Position numbers and translations under genes: made by a program
Assembly (NCBI GenBank): GCA_943737045.1
Contig: CALSFV010000082.1
Span: forward strand, 186,001 to 250,000
Source: Parapristionchus giblindavisi
Taxonomy: Eukaryota > Nematoda > Chromadorea > Rhabditida > Diplogasteridae
Length of the DNA stretch: 64,000 nucleotides
Direction: 5' to 3'
Part shown: positions 1-11,553 of the stretch, in pieces
Layout: the number at the start of each line of letters is the position of its first letter
Numbering within the stretch: the stretch's first letter is position 1
Notes under the pieces: generated by a model
Told to the model about the DNA's origin: nothing
The model's input: the letters and a program-made list of their open reading frames with translations, nothing else
The model's database searches: none

Positions 1-1082
1 ATTCACGAAAGGAGACTGTGGGGCTGTACTGTATATGGGATACTGTAGAGGTGCCGTATCCAAAACACTCCATAATCACCGTATATTTTGTAAAAACAAA
101 GAAATTTGAGGCATGCCTACATCGAAGATCAGTAATCGCCGTCTTTCTATCAATCCGGTGCTCAACTACGGTTCTTCACCTCCGCCAACCTTCTACTTAC
201 CGGCTTCCGGTTCTACCGTAACCGCTCTCTAAGATACTTACTGTAGACTTCTGTATTATCAAGTTTTCTTAACTTTCCTTTGATTAGCACGGTATTTTTA
301 TTACAGTACTTTTTGCCAATACTCAATCAATAATCAATAACCAAACATCAATAATTGCCTCTACCGTATACTGCCATTTTTTCTCTTCCGTTCGAGATAT
401 CGGCCCCGTTGCATTAATTGCTCAGATACTACGATATGTAATCCAAATTTTGTATTTACACAATTTTTTTAACTTTATTTATACAAAAATATACACAATT
501 GCCGATCGTTGTGGGAAACCACTAACAACAATAATATTGACGTCCCAAAATAAATCATAATTATAATTATGTGTTCGTGCACTGTTTTCTGTATGATGTA
601 TGCATGTTTTTTTTCGAAAATAAAAATAAATCGATAAATCGATAAATTCGTTTTCTGTATTTACTCACGATGCAACGATTCCGGGAAATAGGAACGTACG
701 GACGGACAGACTAACCGAGAGACGGACTGACTTTTATAAGCGAGAAGTGGGCAGGGCCAAGTTCAGGTACGGACAAAAAGTGTGTGTAAAGTCTCATTTT
801 ACGAGATGATGTCGGGCGGTTGTGTATCACATTTAGTGAAATATTATTATATTTTAGAGATGAGAATGCATCGGGAGATTAGAGGGCGGGGCTTAGCCAA
901 AGTACAGTAGAGAGACAGTACTACTAACAGTAAGGTTGCAGGTTAGGAGACGGGGTTAGTAGAAAAAATACGATAAACAACAGTAGATTTTCTTAATTGG
1001 GGCGGGTCTTATGGGGATCAGTCACTGTTCTTACAGACACTCTTGTATTGTTTTGTAGTTAGCGAAGACGCTTCTGGAAACT

Positions 1083-1550
1083 GGGGGGCGATCATTTTGC
1101 CAACGATCAATTGCACAACGGATCATAGATCGGTTGGGATTTGGCGTATGGCAACCTTGTTTTCGATGGGAGCGTACGGTATTGTGCTACCGTAACCTCC
1201 GGGAATCGCGGGATTTGCAGTGAATTTCGCTATAATATTGTAGGGTACGGTAGCTAGATTACGGTATAATAGTTCGGGTTACGGTATCCAAAAAGAAGTT
1301 GGCTCACTGTTGATATAATGGCAACTAGTATTTTACTCCGGAGTATCACGAATTTTTCGACTTCGGCCATTTTCGAACATGAATCCCGGGTCATGGGTCG
1401 ACGGAAAAAAATCAGTTTGCGATTCCCGACGGTTACGGTAGCACAATATAGTACACTCCCACTGATAACAATGGTACAACTTTGGTTGACACACGCCAAA
1501 TCCCAATCGGTCTGTGATCCGTTGTGCAATTGACCGTTGGCAAAATCATC

Positions 1551-1583
<33 letters not shown>
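1083..1583. mobile_element. MITE with TIRs starting in a G-run
   Basis: The left end (GGGGGGCGATCATTTTGCC) and the right end are inverted copies of each other for well over 60 bp. The flanks carry a short duplication, GAAACT on both sides. The interior (about 1300-1500) is related to the core of the foldback element at 31431-33657. The right terminal C-run has expanded to 32 bases, while the left G-run has six. No coding capacity is credible; the long open frames crossing it are chance. Confidence 0.6.
1552..1583. repeat. Poly-C run (32 bases)
   Basis: An uninterrupted homopolymer of C at the right end of the MITE at 1083-1583. It corresponds to the G-run of the left terminal repeat and looks like slippage expansion of a TIR end. 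An assembly length error is possible. Confidence 0.9.
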
Positions 1584-1584
<1 letters not shown>

Positions 1585-2837
1585 AAACTGTCGATAGACG
1601 GACAGATAAACTGAGAGGAAAGCGAAAAGTAGGCGGAGCCAATCATACATTATTACGTACGCAACGGAGATAGGAACAGCGAATGCGCCATTAGACGAAT
1701 TAGACTACAGTAGTAGCAGATGTGCCTTCCATCCATGATCCATGAACGGGGTTGCAAACCACTTGTCTTAGAAACACGACGTCACAAGTGCAGAAGGGAG
1801 GATTTTTTTCCAATTTGAGGTTGTGACGCAACTCTTGTCAGGAAAAGGTTTGAAATCGTTCATGGCCCATCGTTCCCTATACAGTTGAGAAGGCAAACTG
1901 ATCAAGCTTCTCCAAAGCCTAATTCAGACCATGTTTCACATCAACCATTCAATTTTCTATATTCTAACCCACATTACCTTGATGCTCCGACCAATCAATC
2001 AGTCAGTCACTCAATCATGGAGTCAGACTTTCAACGGAAAACAGGCACACACGACGGATCTTCTCTCATTTATTCCAAAATAGGCTCGTGGGGGAAGCTC
2101 GAAGGTTCAACCCTCTCAGTGTAAATAGGGGGCGAAGGATGGATGACAAATGAAAAGTGTGGTAGGAAATGTCTGTAGAGCGGGGGAAAGATTACAAATT
2201 TAATCGATTGAACAGGCAACGATTACGGTAGTATATGTGCACGAGGGCTAGTACGGTATCTGATAGATCATAGCTATGTATAGATAGACTGATAGATAGA
2301 TAGATAGACAAATAGATTATCGATCGGCCGAGTGGGAGTATACGGTACGTACAAAAAGAGTACGGTAGTCAAGTAGTGTAGAGGCGCGTGTGTGTGTGTG
2401 ATAAAGAAACGAAGATCACGCGGGGGGCGACTAGATAGATAGAAACAGTCAGATAGAAATGAAAAGACAAAATGTATATGGGAAAAGGGGTGTATTGGGG
2501 GGGATACAACAGATATACAGTATGATGTGGAAAGGTGGTGTGAGATGGAAGAGTACGGTAGCGCGCACAATCGATCACAAAAACGATCCAATCGATATAC
2601 AGTTGGTACATACTATCGATTACTTACATTGTAAAAACAAATGAACAAATTTGGAATCGTCGAAGGCAATCGATTGTGCGCGTGGTGTGGGCAGGGGATG
2701 GGGAAGGATTACGGTAGATGGTGCGGCCGACGAGTGTGACGCGGAGACACACACGGTACGGTACGGTACGAGTAGATCAATCAATCGATAACGACTGAAT
2801 GAATCAATCGATAACCAATCGATAATCAATCAATCAA

Positions 2838-3401
2838 TCATTCTTCATGATGAACCTCGTGGTGGACGTGCGGCTGGGGCGACAGCTTGCACGCAATGTT
2901 CGGGTTGATGATCGAGGCCTGGAAATGAATAAATTAATTAATAAAATAATAATAATAATAAGTATGCAAATGTACTAATAGAATTGGGTATTAGTAAATC
3001 CATGAGTATTAATATAGTATTCTGCATTTTTCATTTGTTTGTATAAAATATATCCTTTTCTGACCTATCTATCAGCCCCTGTAAGAAATGATAAAAATAT
3101 TATTATTAAAATAATACTGTAAAAAATAAATGTTCATTAACTTAAACGTGCACATTTTCGCAGTTGACGATAGTACACAACGATAAGTCCATCATGTTTC
3201 AAACCATATTAGTTTTTGTTTTTTTTTCAGAACTAATTATATACTGACAATAAGTAAAGCATCAAAAAGATGAAAATAGTCGGCGCTTTCTTCCATCGGT
3301 GAGACGGGAAATCAGCGGGGCTTCATTACTCACAGCTCAAAGGACATGATTGCGCGTGGGTATACGGAAAAGGAGAGGGAGAGGAAGAAAAAGAAAAGAA
3401 G

Positions 3402-3484
<83 letters not shown>

Positions 3485-6400
3485 AGGAGGAGAAACAAAG
3501 GAGACAGATTCAGAGATCCCTCTCGCATCGTGCGACCGAAGGATTATGAATGCGCGTCAGACGATGTTGATGAAGGGGGAAACGGGAACAAGAGAGAGCT
3601 AATGAAAGAGGATAATAATAATAATAATAGTAATAATAATAATATTAATAATTTTACTTATTTATTTATTTATCTCCCTTCTCCTCCAAATAATAAATAT
3701 TGGAAAAAAAAGACAGATGAGAGGGTGAATCATAGACACAAAGCAACACAGAATATCGTTACTTTGTCCTGCCTGAGAATTGATAAATTATTATTGTTAT
3801 TATTATTATAAACAGACGTAAAAAAGTGATTAAAAAGATGGAAATTATTAGTGCTTTCTTCAATCGGGGAGACTGGAAATCAGCGGGCCTCATTATGCCC
3901 ATATTGAAAGACATAACTGCGCATGGCTAAAGGAAAAAAAGGGTGAGAGAGAGAGGGTGAGAGAGAGAGAGAGAGATAAATGTGGTGAAGAAGAGAACAG
4001 GGGAAACAGACGAGTAATGTATTAGTAGATAAGGAAGGAGGATGAAGGATACATAATTGATTACATCTATTCCGATAAACGCATAATCATAAACAACTCT
4101 CCAAATTATATTACTTCTTAACTCGCAATGGCGTATTAGTAGTTATAAGTTTCCTTTAGTATTTATACTATTTAAGTTAATAATTAGTTAGTTTAGGTGT
4201 AACTATTCCTATTCTATGATTCCTATTATTATTCGTATTATCCTTTCCGTACTCCCCGTGAAAAGTAACGCCAAGTATTATTATTATGCAGAATGCAAAG
4301 AACTACATCGAAAAATAATCCAGACCACGCGAACAAAACGCCCCGGTCACACAATTTGCATAATCTTCAAATTCTACAAAGAGACACAAAAATAGCGTGT
4401 GAACTGTGGCGGATGCAGTGCAAGATTCGCTAACCGAATTTTGATCTTTGAACTTTGACAAATCCCATTCAAATCTATTATCATCATTGATTATTGATCC
4501 AATATACCATCAATCAATATTATTATTAATATTATTTTAACTACAGCTGTAATGTATACAATGGCCGGGTTCTTAAACTTGTGGTTAACACACCAAGACT
4601 CGAGATTCCAATCTAAGCTTTATCTCCAACTTCAACCACAATTAAAGAATATTTGGTGACGGGAGACTTACTTAAAAGGGAGGTGTGAGTGATGGGGAGA
4701 AATAGGACGAGGAGAGAAGAGCAGGGAAGACCAGAAAGAACCAACTGAAAGAGGCATAAAGCCTCTATTTATATGCAATACTAACTAAATTAAAAGAGAA
4801 AGACAGATAAAGAACAGGGTTACCTAATTATAAAACAATGAAAGTACAATATGGTGCAGGAATCATTCTAATAAAATGTAAAGGGGTTTAGGGGTCGAAA
4901 AGGGGAGAAAGGGGAATAGGGGAGGCGGTTAGCCTGGGGTATATGGAGATAGGGAGTATCCCTAACATCTCCCTCCTCCTGCGAAAATGAGCCTCCTGGC
5001 TCATAGACGAGTCTTCTCATTCTTCTAGTCGATCTTCTAACGAATCCAGTAGTTCTTCGGACTTCTACATTGTGATCTCTTCCTTGGAATCCTCGATTAC
5101 GTGCAGCAAAGACAGAATTCATCTGATATCGATGTTTTCTGATATTCTTCGAAAGTTTAGATAAACTTTCTCTTCTTTCTCCAATCTCTTTCTTCTTATG
5201 GCCCGAATCTTCATATGGAGATATTACTTCATTACGGTGTCTTACAGTATCTTGATTAATACAATCACCTCCTCCACAATCATTATTAAGAGATGGACAC
5301 ATGGGACAATCTTCTTCGCGACCTCTGTCAATTACCGTACCCTTACAGTATCTCAAGTTACTCTTCACAATATATCCTTTCCACATGAAACTTCGACATT
5401 CATTAACATATCCTTTTTCCTGACCATAATAAGATTTCAGTCTACCACGGAATCTTCCCCATTCCGTACGATTCCAACAACCGTATCGCGACACACCAGT
5501 GTATTGATTACCATCGTTACCGCAATCCTTGTGATATTGATCTACACATTGACCTACAACGTTACTTACCTCGTCAGTTCTTGCAGAATCATGACAAATC
5601 TTAATCAAATCTTTATTTTCTTCAGATTTAATGTTTACAGAAGTCCTTCTATCAAATGACTTCGCGTGTTCAACCATACACAATTTCTTATCGATTTGCT
5701 CATTTTCTTCTTCTTTTTCACAATATTGATTAACCACATTACTTCCATCATCTTCATCTTTCATCTCCTTATCGCTCCGATAATCTACCTTACCTTTATC
5801 CATTTCATCCTTACTCCTCTTAATCTCATTTACAGAAGTCTGATTCTCTACCACTTTGTCTAATTCCCTCAACCACTTATTGGAATCTTGCAAAGGCACC
5901 ATTGGTACTGCATCTTCCTTATTCTTATTCACGAAGACATTATTCTCATGGTTATTGCACATAATACTCCTGCCATGCATACAGTGATCACAATTTTCAT
6001 TAAATTCATACTCATGAAATAAGTGAAACAGTTCATTCGTATCACAATCAATACCTTTAGCCTCTATTCTTCCTCCTTTAACTTCATTATCACTAATAAC
6101 ACTATTGACACCAAATACACACAAATCATTCTTCCCAATTACAGGTTGATTATCAAGCTTACTATTACTACAAGTCACAAAATTCTTCAAATCACAATTA
6201 TTATCCTCAGTCCTATTCGACGGTTTGACTCTTTGTTCACTTCTACCGTATCGCCTCTGATTACCGTAACCTTGACTTTTACGCTTCATTCCATAACCAT
6301 AGTAACCATAATAACCGTAATACACCATAGATGGACACCCATTGGCAACATGACCTATTCCACCACAATTCGAACAAATATCGTTATGAAAATCATCATT

Positions 6401-8565
6401 CATATCTCTCACTCTTGGAAAACTTTGATCGATAATAATATTATTTGATCTACAGTTTCCAGTTAGATAGTCATTATCACGCCTACATACATTATCACCA
6501 TAATACTTATCAACCCGTCTTCCATCATCCTTTGAATGATTTAGACTACCATTCACTCTGTACACATATTCCTTATTATAACCAACGACATCATCTACAC
6601 GAGCATCATATGTTCCATCTAGTTTATCCTCAAACCAGCCTATTATCTCTCCATAATTCTCTCTCCTTTGTATAGTACTTGGCATAGTTTTCCAGATATC
6701 ACTAGCCCTTCCTCTCAAGAATGATTCAAAATAAGAAATGCGTGAATGATCATCTAAATGTTTGAAACGCAAAGTGAATTGCCTCTTGAACACATCGAAT
6801 CTCTCATCTTTATTGGCATGAAAATTTTCCAAAGGCGGGAGCATAGATAGTCTCGCTTGTTCATTACTCTTTCTCAATGATGACTCCATTGCCTTCACAA
6901 ACATATCCACATTCGACATTTGTTTATAGTCGGTCTGTTGAAACATATCCTCCCTATCACACAACAAAAATTTCAATCGATATAACCACACGATAACTAA
7001 TCACAATAATTTACTGTAGCAACTCAACTACTCAATACTTCAGTGCCTTAACACCTTAAGACCACAAGATCTTCACGTCTCCAGACTCCACGAGACTCCA
7101 AACTCTCACCAAACCTCCAAACTTCAAGACCTCAACAACTCCACACCTCAACGTCTCAAAACCACAACACCACCTCACGGTCACAACTCAAGGCCTTAAC
7201 ACCTTCACACCTTCAGGCCTCAACACGCCTTCAAGATCACCACACCTCGAGATCTCCACACCACCACGGACTTCCAAGTCTCACCAGACTTCCTAGTCTC
7301 AGATCTCTACAACACGGGCTTCCAAGTCACTGTGGACTTCCTAGCCTCAAGATCTTAACAACACTGGCTTTCTAGTCTCGCTGGACTTCTTAGCCTCAAG
7401 ATCTTAACAACACTGGCTTTCTAGTCTCGCTGGACTTCTTAGCCTCAAGATCTTAACAACACTGGCTTTCTAGTCTCGCTGGACTTCTTAGCCTCAAGAT
7501 CTTACCAACACTGGCTTTCTAGTCTCGCTGGACTTCTTAGCCTCAAGATCTTAACAACACTGGCTTTCTAGTCTCGCTGGACTTCTTAGCCTCAAGATCT
7601 TAACAACACTGGCTTTCTAGTCTCGCTGGACTTCTTAGCCTCAAGATCTTAACACCTCAAGATCACACCACGTTCACCAAACGGGTTTAGTATCAATCGA
7701 CCGGGATCACCTAGCTGGTTAGGCTCGATGCGTCGGTAACGATGATAGGTCCAATCGAACTCAATACAGTATCCTCTCCTCGGATACACTTCACTCCTGA
7801 ATCAACTCACAAGATAGAAGTAATCAAGAATCTTAGTACCTAACACACAAGAGTCGGTTCGGCCCCCATGTAATGTATACAATGGCCGGGTTCTTAAACT
7901 TGTGGTTAACACACCAAGACTCGAGATTCCAATCTAAGCTTTATCTCCAACTTCAACCACAATTAAAGAATATTTGGTGACGGGAGACTTACTTAAAAGG
8001 GAGGTGTGAGTGATGGGGAGAAATAGGACGAGGAGAGAAGAGCAGGGAAGACCAGAAAGAACCAACTGAAAGAGGCATAAAGCCTCTATTTATATGCAAT
8101 ACTAACTAAATTAAAAGAGAAAGACAGATAAAGAACAGGGTTACCTAATTATAAAACAATGAAAGTACAATATGGTGCAGGAATCATTCTAATAAAATGT
8201 AAAGGGGTTTAGGGGTCGAAAAGGGGAGAAAGGGGAATAGGGGAGGCGGTTAGCCTGGGGTATATGGAGATAGGGAGTATCCCTAACACAGCACATCATT
8301 AGACAACACTTTTTTTAAATATAAAATTGATTAAATTAATTAACTACAATATTTTTTACCTTTCTCTGTGGTACATTATCCGGACGCGGGATCGTGAGTC
8401 CGTCATCGTTCACATCCACGGGTTCGGGCGACACGGCGCTGGGCGGGAGCGCTGGCGCGGACGCCGCGGGAGCTGGCGCTCCAGGCGCGGACGAGGGAGG
8501 CGGCGCGGGCGTCGCCACCACCACGGGCGCTCCGGTGCCGCCAGAGTTGGCTGTAATTAGCCAAC

Positions 8566-8607
<42 letters not shown>

Positions 8608-11553
8608 GCTAACCTATTTATTTTAAAAGTTACATTTAAAGTGCATGCATACTTATTCGTGTACATCTTTTAATATTATTAATTTAATTGCTAATAAATG
8701 TATTGATAATTAATGAATAATTTATTATTTTTGCACACTTCGCTCGTCTTTAATTTAGTAGTTTGTCACAAACTTCATTGCGTAGCCGCCAAAACACCAT
8801 AATTATTAATTCCACATATATTAAAATTGTATGGTTCTAACTATAACGTGCATGCCAATCAAGACTTGTACATTATAAACAAATCATATATTTCATATAA
8901 TACAAATTCGTATTATTGTTATCGCATCCATATATTTTATGCAACATATAATTACAAATCTTTCCCAAATTGGACATTCTAATATTAGCACAATAACCTT
9001 TCATTTATTTTTTCAGCACATCGCATTCCTCCATGCATAAAAATCTAGAATTAAATCACAAAAAGCATCAAGTCCTATATTTATAGCTATATATATATCT
9101 ACTAAATCGCATCATCTAATCACATTTTCCCGATACAAGAAAGGCTGTAGACAGCAATTCTTGCTAGACTTGCTAGAGTAGAAGGAGGAGTAGGATGACT
9201 GCTTATTAGCCCACTCAAAACGACGGAAAGGAGGGTTTATGGAAAACAGAAAAAAAAGTCCGTGGTCTTACTGTATCCCATATTACTCCAAGCCAGATAA
9301 AGCAGATAACATTGCTGATAAGCAGACAGGGCATATCTCCACATGTCGAAAAGTACGCTACAAACTAAGCAGCCTGGCCGCATTTTGGATTTTTTTTGGA
9401 AAAATTAGAATTGGAAAAATCTGTAACGTTGCCATTCGACATGTGCATAAATCTAAATCAAATCGATACTCTTCCAAAATGCGAATGATATGAGTTCTCT
9501 CGGTTCTAGTACTTACTCATCTTCTGAAGAACACTTTATCACGCGCCATTTGGAACTTATTCTCTATATTCTATACATCCCCTGCCCAACATAAACGGAA
9601 TAATAATGAGCAATCAGGGGGGACAGGGGGGTGCAATGAACCTCGTGTTTGCCCTCTTCAGCCCCTCGAGCTACTATATTAGCTACATTTGAACGTGCAA
9701 AAACAGAAAACGCTACAAGATCTCCGTTTCTCCTCTCTCACTATCTCCTCTCTCACTCTCTCTCTCATCTCTCCCTCTCCTTTCTTAGCCTTCCTCCTTT
9801 TCTCTATCCCTACTCATCTAGCCTTCGTTCCTCCCTCCCTGGTCTAAAGCAATATCCCTCAATCCTCGCATCTTCCTCCTCTTTGCTAGACTATGCGCAT
9901 ATATAACCGGGATAAGTAGTTGAGAGAGAGATTGGGCCAATAGACGATAGACGAGGCGAAAAAAACGAAGATGAATCTAATACTAATGATTATTATTTTT
10001 AGAATAAGGATACGTGGAATACCGAGTATTGATTAAGGAAATTGAATGGCATTAATTAATATTATTATTAATAATATTATAAGCATAACCAAATACCGAG
10101 TATTGATTAGGGAAAAGTGGGAAATCAAAAAATATGGGATTGCTTGAACAACAACGTGACATCATATGGCTTCCCAAGTGACATTTTAAACGCAAGGAGA
10201 TACAAAATAAATAAATTTAATTAATGCCTAACAGTCACATCGCAAGATATTCTAAGAAATAGAGACAAAAATTGAATTAATAAATAGCATTAGCCCGCCT
10301 TCAAAGAGCTTTCGACAACAACTCCCAACGTGAATAGCAATAACTAATGAACGTTTTAAACCAAAACAGCTAATATTCACATTTTTTACCTAATGTTACC
10401 AAAGTCGTGATATAAAATTTTATAAGCACTCTTAACTCACTATATCATATCTATGCTTTCCATTTCCAACCGCACAAAGAATATTATATTATTATTACCA
10501 TTATTAGATTATCATTGTTATTACATTCAAGCGTAATAATAACCTATAAGCTCATATGGAAAAAAAGCATGAATAACATACATGGGCGGGGTACCTGGAG
10601 CTCGATTCTACAGGGGGCATCCGAACGAAAAATGGTTAATTTTAAAGGGGGTCTTCACTTTTTTCTCCAAAAATTTCACCTAAACGGTCATTTTTACAAG
10701 GGGCATTCTACAAATTTTCGTAAAGCCCTAATTGTACAGGGGGCACCCCCATGTCGGTGCCCATGTATGATGAATAATATCAATTACGCTCCGTAATGTG
10801 GTGTACCTACCGTAATGTCAGATTTTCAAGCCGATGAATCACACATTACGCAATCAACTTTTGGTAAACATCGACTACACCACGTCACGCTTCATGTAGT
10901 GTATTGCATCAAGTATGGGATTCGTCGGCCACACCACCGCACGCGCTTACCGAGTGGATGGGGCTTAAGAGGGTCGTGCTTGGCGCGATCCTTGTCCATC
11001 GCGTAGTCGCCAGAGTCGAAGAACTTCTGCAATATGCAAATTTCATCATCAATAGCATAAAATACTCTAGTCTGTGTTCTAATCATCATTGTAGTCCAAT
11101 TGGAAACATAACGTAGTCGATAGTTTTTGTCAATTCCAATCAGTTTCAATTTCAATTTTCAAGTTTCACTTGCGGACATTGTATTGAATGGAATAATTAT
11201 CTCAGAATCTTCTGACTAGAAATTGTGATTAAGAAGAATCCACCTGTCTGTCTTGGTCCCTACACATAGGACAGACATACTGACAGAAAATATTATCATT
11301 GTAGTTTGTAGTTTGATCTCAACATCTAGACTACTCACCCGCTGCTGAAGCTTCTTCTGGAGGAAGCTGGACGCGGGACGAGCGGGCAGTTTGCCCGACT
11401 CCGCCAGCTTGTTCATGAGCAGCTGCTCCTGAACGGAAAGTATGATTACTGTGGATTCGGGGAAAAAAATTAATAAATCGATACCTGCTGCTTCTCCGAG
11501 GAAAGACCATCCTGGAGATCCTCGGGGAGCTTCTCACAAACCTCTCCGCGCAT
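2838..11553 (-). CDS. ensa-1: Endosulfine / ARPP19 family protein (ENSA), five exons
   Basis: Spliced exons on the minus strand: 11485-11553, 11339-11428, 10951-11026, 8360-8550, 2838-2918 (507 bp, 168 codons plus stop), all with GT-AG introns and a continuous frame. The family signature FFDSGDYAMDK opens exon 3; its serine is the Greatwall-kinase site that turns ENSA into an inhibitor of PP2A-B55, promoting mitotic entry and meiotic maturation. Exon 4 ends PQRK and exon 5 begins AS, recreating the vertebrate C-terminal PKA site (PQRKSS) across the last intron. The exon-2 block RPASSFLQKKLQQR is also family-typical. At 168 residues it is longer than human ENSA (121), mainly through an Ala/Pro-rich insert in exon 4. 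Start: the ATG at 11553 opens the first in-frame exon. A gag-only retrotransposon fills most of intron 4. The protein should be cytoplasmic/nuclear. Confidence 0.9.
3405..3481. repeat. (GA)n microsatellite
   Basis: A run of GA dinucleotides about 75 bp long in ENSA intron 4. The open frames through it (Arg-Glu or Leu-Ser repeats) are artefacts of the repeat. Confidence 0.9.
4548..4967 (-). repeat. 3' LTR of the gag-only element
   Basis: Direct repeat partner of 7869-8288, 420 bp. The gag-like frame stops inside this LTR at 4868. Its minus-strand TATAAATAG box lies near 4767-4775. Confidence 0.93.
4868..6991 (-). CDS. Gag-like protein of LTR retrotransposon, CCHC zinc knuckle
   Basis: A 707-residue uninterrupted frame. 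Residues of roughly 35-130 resemble a retrotransposon gag domain, with the typical RISYFESFLRGRASDIW stretch (family pattern: an aromatic/LRG...A..W helix region). A single zinc knuckle of form C-x2-C-x4-H-x4-C (CSNCGGIGHVANGC) follows at about residues 203-216, then a Tyr/Gly-rich stretch. The C-terminal half is highly charged and low-complexity. I see no DTG/DSG protease motif, no YxDD and no integrase motif. The expected role is forming the cytoplasmic particle and binding RNA. The stop codon lies inside the 3' LTR. No frameshift or premature stop is visible, which agrees with a young insertion. The plus-strand frames at 5198-6675 are its antisense shadows. Confidence 0.85.
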   Translation of the reverse strand: MWLYRLKFLLCDREDMFQQTDYKQMSNVDMFVKAMESSLRKSNEQARLSMLPPLENFHANKDERFDVFKRQFTLRFKHLDDHSRISYFESFLRGRASDIWKTMPSTIQRRENYGEIIGWFEDKLDGTYDARVDDVVGYNKEYVYRVNGSLNHSKDDGRRVDKYYGDNVCRRDNDYLTGNCRSNNIIIDQSFPRVRDMNDDFHNDICSNCGGIGHVANGCPSMVYYGYYGYYGYGMKRKSQGYGNQRRYGRSEQRVKPSNRTEDNNCDLKNFVTCSNSKLDNQPVIGKNDLCVFGVNSVISDNEVKGGRIEAKGIDCDTNELFHLFHEYEFNENCDHCMHGRSIMCNNHENNVFVNKNKEDAVPMVPLQDSNKWLRELDKVVENQTSVNEIKRSKDEMDKGKVDYRSDKEMKDEDDGSNVVNQYCEKEEENEQIDKKLCMVEHAKSFDRRTSVNIKSEENKDLIKICHDSARTDEVSNVVGQCVDQYHKDCGNDGNQYTGVSRYGCWNRTEWGRFRGRLKSYYGQEKGYVNECRSFMWKGYIVKSNLRYCKGTVIDRGREEDCPMCPSLNNDCGGGDCINQDTVRHRNEVISPYEDSGHKKKEIGERRESLSKLSKNIRKHRYQMNSVFAARNRGFQGRDHNVEVRRTTGFVRRSTRRMRRLVYEPGGSFSQEEGDVRDTPYLHIPQANRLPYSPFSPFRPLNPFTFY
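4968..4982 (-). other. Polypurine tract of the LTR element
   Basis: On the minus strand AGGAGGAGGGAGA abuts the 3' LTR directly, the position and composition expected of the primer for plus-strand DNA synthesis. Confidence 0.75.
7345..7660. repeat. 49-bp tandem repeat in retroelement leader
   Basis: Six full copies of a 49-bp unit begin at 7345, 7394, 7443, 7492, 7541 and 7590, followed by a partial copy. Each contains CCTCAAGATCTTAACAACAC. Copies are almost identical (one reads TTACC instead of TTAAC). The array lies between the primer-binding site and the gag start, in the untranslated leader of the element RNA, where packaging signals usually lie. Confidence 0.9.
7850..7868 (-). other. 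tRNA primer-binding site of the LTR element
   Basis: Directly after the 5' LTR (minus strand) the sequence reads TGGGGGCCGAACC. This starts with the TGG complement of a tRNA CCA end, and the implied discriminator base is C. A C discriminator is typical of eukaryotic tRNA-Pro, but I could not assign the tRNA. Confidence 0.65.
7869..8288 (-). repeat. 5' LTR of the gag-only element
   Basis: 420-bp direct repeat matching 4548-4967 without a difference that I could see. In minus orientation a TATAAATAG box occurs at about 8096-8104, a plausible core promoter for the element. Confidence 0.93.
8566..8608. repeat. (ATT)n array next to ENSA exon 4
   Basis: Fourteen or so ATT triplets start 15 bp upstream (minus strand) of the exon 4 acceptor, within ENSA intron 3. 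Confidence 0.9.
8612..10576. other. ENSA intron 3 interior, no gene seen
   Basis: AT-rich sequence with no coding exon. It contains a degenerate inverted-repeat MITE at about 9342-9445 with ends ACATGTCGAA and TTCGACATGT, related to the CATAGGTCGAA family, and a CT-rich stretch at 9720-9840. Confidence 0.55.
10577..10769 (+). mobile_element. MITE, CATACATGGGCG family (copy 1)
   Basis: Starts CATACATGGGCGGGG and ends GCCCATGTATG; flanked by an exact 8-bp duplication ATGAATAA. The interior contains repeated ACAGGGGGC motifs. Other copies: 39183-39374 (inverted), 43838-43925 (partial) and 56869-57053. The 93-codon open frame through it is not a gene. Confidence 0.85.

Larger units (their letters stand above)
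1..2837. other. Region without recognised gene
   Basis: I find no exon with coding character here on either strand. The stretch is AT-rich with dispersed TACGGTA motifs, GATA-type tetranucleotide runs near 2280-2310 and one MITE (listed separately). It follows the stop codon of the minus-strand ENSA gene, so part of 2600-2837 may be its 3' UTR; no clear polyadenylation signal was found there. Confidence 0.6.
4548..8288 (-). mobile_element. Gag-only LTR retrotransposon, complete, with matching LTRs
   Basis: Two direct repeats of 420 bp (4548-4967 and 7869-8288) read the same base for base by eye and have TG...CA ends. They are flanked by a CAGC duplication (4544-4547 and 8289-8292; ACAGC if the boundary is shifted by one). 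In minus orientation a primer-binding site follows the 5' LTR and a purine tract precedes the 3' LTR. The 2.9-kb interior encodes one intact gag-like protein and no protease, reverse transcriptase, RNase H or integrase, so the element must depend on another element for copying. It lies in sense orientation in ENSA intron 4, ending 72 bp from exon 4. Confidence 0.93.

Noticed and set aside
3337..3549. Open frames with Leu-Ser or Arg-Glu repeats
   Set aside because: Translation of a GA/CT microsatellite; the same applies at 57735-58013, 61355-61726 and 63224-63872.
5198..6675. Four plus-strand open frames of 65-153 codons
   Set aside because: Antisense shadows of the intact minus-strand gag gene; Ile/Thr-rich translation without domains.
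7345..7660. CRISPR-like array
   Set aside because: Tandem 49-bp units without unique spacers, in a eukaryotic retrotransposon.
10515..10796. 93-codon open frame
   Set aside because: Lies across a MITE with a clear target duplication; a related frame appears in other copies only because the MITE is repeated.
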